From NCBI GenBank assembly GCA_005889025.1, contig VBCZ01000162.1, positions 1 to 5,415 on the forward strand: a stretch of 5,415 bases of DNA, read 5' to 3'. Position numbers and translations under genes: made by a program. The DNA comes from Betaproteobacteria bacterium (GTDB taxonomy: Bacteria > Pseudomonadota > Gammaproteobacteria > Burkholderiales > Casimicrobiaceae). Of the stretch, positions 4,930-5,415 are shown in pieces (the first letter of the stretch is position 1; each line of letters opens with the position of its first letter). Below the pieces are notes generated by a model that worked only from the letters and a program-made list of their open reading frames with translations, searched no databases and was not told the DNA's origin.

Positions 4930-5415
4930 TCAGTCGGCTGCCAATGAACCCCCGAACACGAGATTCTCGGGTGCGGGGCCGAACGATGCCCACGGTACCA
5001 CCCCCGTTTGATTCACCCCCGGCTTCGACCAGTCGCACACGCCGTTCGGGAAAATACGGTTGAGACGTGCGAGCTCGGCCGACGTGAATGACACGCTGTA
5101 ATCGCTCGGATTGACGGGCTTCAGCTGGCATTTGATGATGTTTGCCGCCAGCGGACCACCCGCGACATAGCGTGGGAACGCGTACGACGGGTACAGCGTG
5201 TTGCAGATAGAGTTGTTGGTGCGCGAGAAAGTCTGCCGTTCGCGCCAGAAGCCAATGGTGGCCGTTTTCCAGCAGCCGTCTGTCGCCATCCCGGGCTTGT
5301 CGCGAATAGCCTTCTCCCGTGGCGACAGGTTCGAGGTGTCCGCGGCAATCGCCTCCATCCACTGCTCAAACGTCGTCCATGCCTGATTCGCGACAAGCCC
5401 GGGATGGCGACAGAC
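4930..5415 (-). CDS. DUF6351 family protein, C-terminal part (5' end cut by window edge)
   Basis: This is the C-terminal region of a protein of the DUF6351 family, whose members are large (several hundred residues) and generally predicted to be exported; their activity is not established. Counting from the internal Met at 5358, recognisable segments are MEAIAADTSNLSPREKAIRD (1-20), DGCW (27-30), NTLYPSY (53-59), RYVAGGPLAANIIKCQLKPV (63-82), FTSAELARLNRIFPNGVCDW (91-110), SKPGVNQ (111-117) and VPWASFGP (121-128). Four cysteines (29, 52, 77, 108) fit disulfides in an extracytoplasmic protein. The Met at 5358 is not the start: the frame continues upstream as N-Q-A-W-T-T-F-E-Q-W, which also fits the family. 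Residues encoded by 5386-5415 come from an inverted copy of 5278-5307 and may be an artefact, so the protein should be trusted only to about 5385. Confidence 0.85.
   Translation of the reverse strand, partial: VCRHPGLVANQAWTTFEQWMEAIAADTSNLSPREKAIRDKPGMATDGCWKTATIGFWRERQTFSRTNNSICNTLYPSYAFPRYVAGGPLAANIIKCQLKPVNPSDYSVSFTSAELARLNRIFPNGVCDWSKPGVNQTGVVPWASFGPAPENLVFGGSLAAD
5278..5415. repeat. Exact 30-bp inverted repeat ending at the last base
   Basis: Bases 5386-5415 are the perfect reverse complement of bases 5278-5307; the arms are separated by 78 bases. The match stops at 5385/5308 on the inner side and at the window end on the outer side, so its full length is unknown. The inner arm is normal DUF6351 coding sequence (encoding IRDKPGMATD), while the outer arm reads that sequence on the opposite strand. 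Confidence 0.9.

Noticed and set aside
4781..5362. Long minus-strand frame overlapping the DUF6351 gene in another phase
   Set aside because: The DUF6351 frame carries clear family segments; this one is its shifted, Arg/Gly-rich shadow.

Overview
The window is G+C-rich bacterial DNA, with third codon positions mostly G or C in the best-supported genes. The protein types (a GCS2-family amidoligase paired with an N-formylglutamate amidohydrolase-like enzyme, VanZ, DUF6351, a small CGW-type zinc ribbon) suggest a proteobacterium, perhaps close to Burkholderiales. That placement rests on family resemblance alone and is weak.

Left part (1-1918, plus strand): the 3' portion of a carboxylate-amine ligase gene of the glutamate-cysteine ligase GCS2 family enters from the left edge. 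It overlaps the start of an N-formylglutamate amidohydrolase-family gene. The two look like one operon that would make and trim a gamma-glutamyl-type or other amide-linked small molecule. Any further partner would lie left of the window.

Middle (1919-3081, plus strand): a spacer with a perfect 14-bp palindrome and a weak terminator-like hairpin leads to an extended -10-like motif. Next come a short reading frame that looks like a decayed response-regulator receiver domain (its C-terminal KPF segment survives), a small four-helix VanZ-family membrane protein almost abutting it, a spacer with a striking pair of GAATATTC palindromes arranged as an inverted repeat, and a 71-residue basic orphan.

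Right part (3082-5415): strand use and composition change. A 258-residue minus-strand gene of unassigned family has a clear Shine-Dalgarno sequence and a possible, uncertain resemblance to HEPN-type helical proteins. The 287 bp upstream of it (4017-4303) hold no gene I can support. Two very small plus-strand frames follow: a doubtful 49-residue frame and a convincing 58-residue zinc-ribbon protein. The 242 bp at 4688-4929 hold only short inverted repeats. The window closes with the C-terminal part of a minus-strand DUF6351 protein.

The final 30 bases are an exact reverse complement of bases 5278-5307, inside the DUF6351 gene. A repeat that stops exactly at the sequence end looks like a fold-back assembly or library artefact, although an authentic inverted repeat cannot be excluded.

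No tRNA, rRNA, CRISPR array, transposase or integrase was recognised. I did not find a clear multi-gene novel system. The best leads are the amidoligase/amidohydrolase pair, the unassigned minus-strand gene, the zinc-ribbon microprotein and the terminal inverted repeat.
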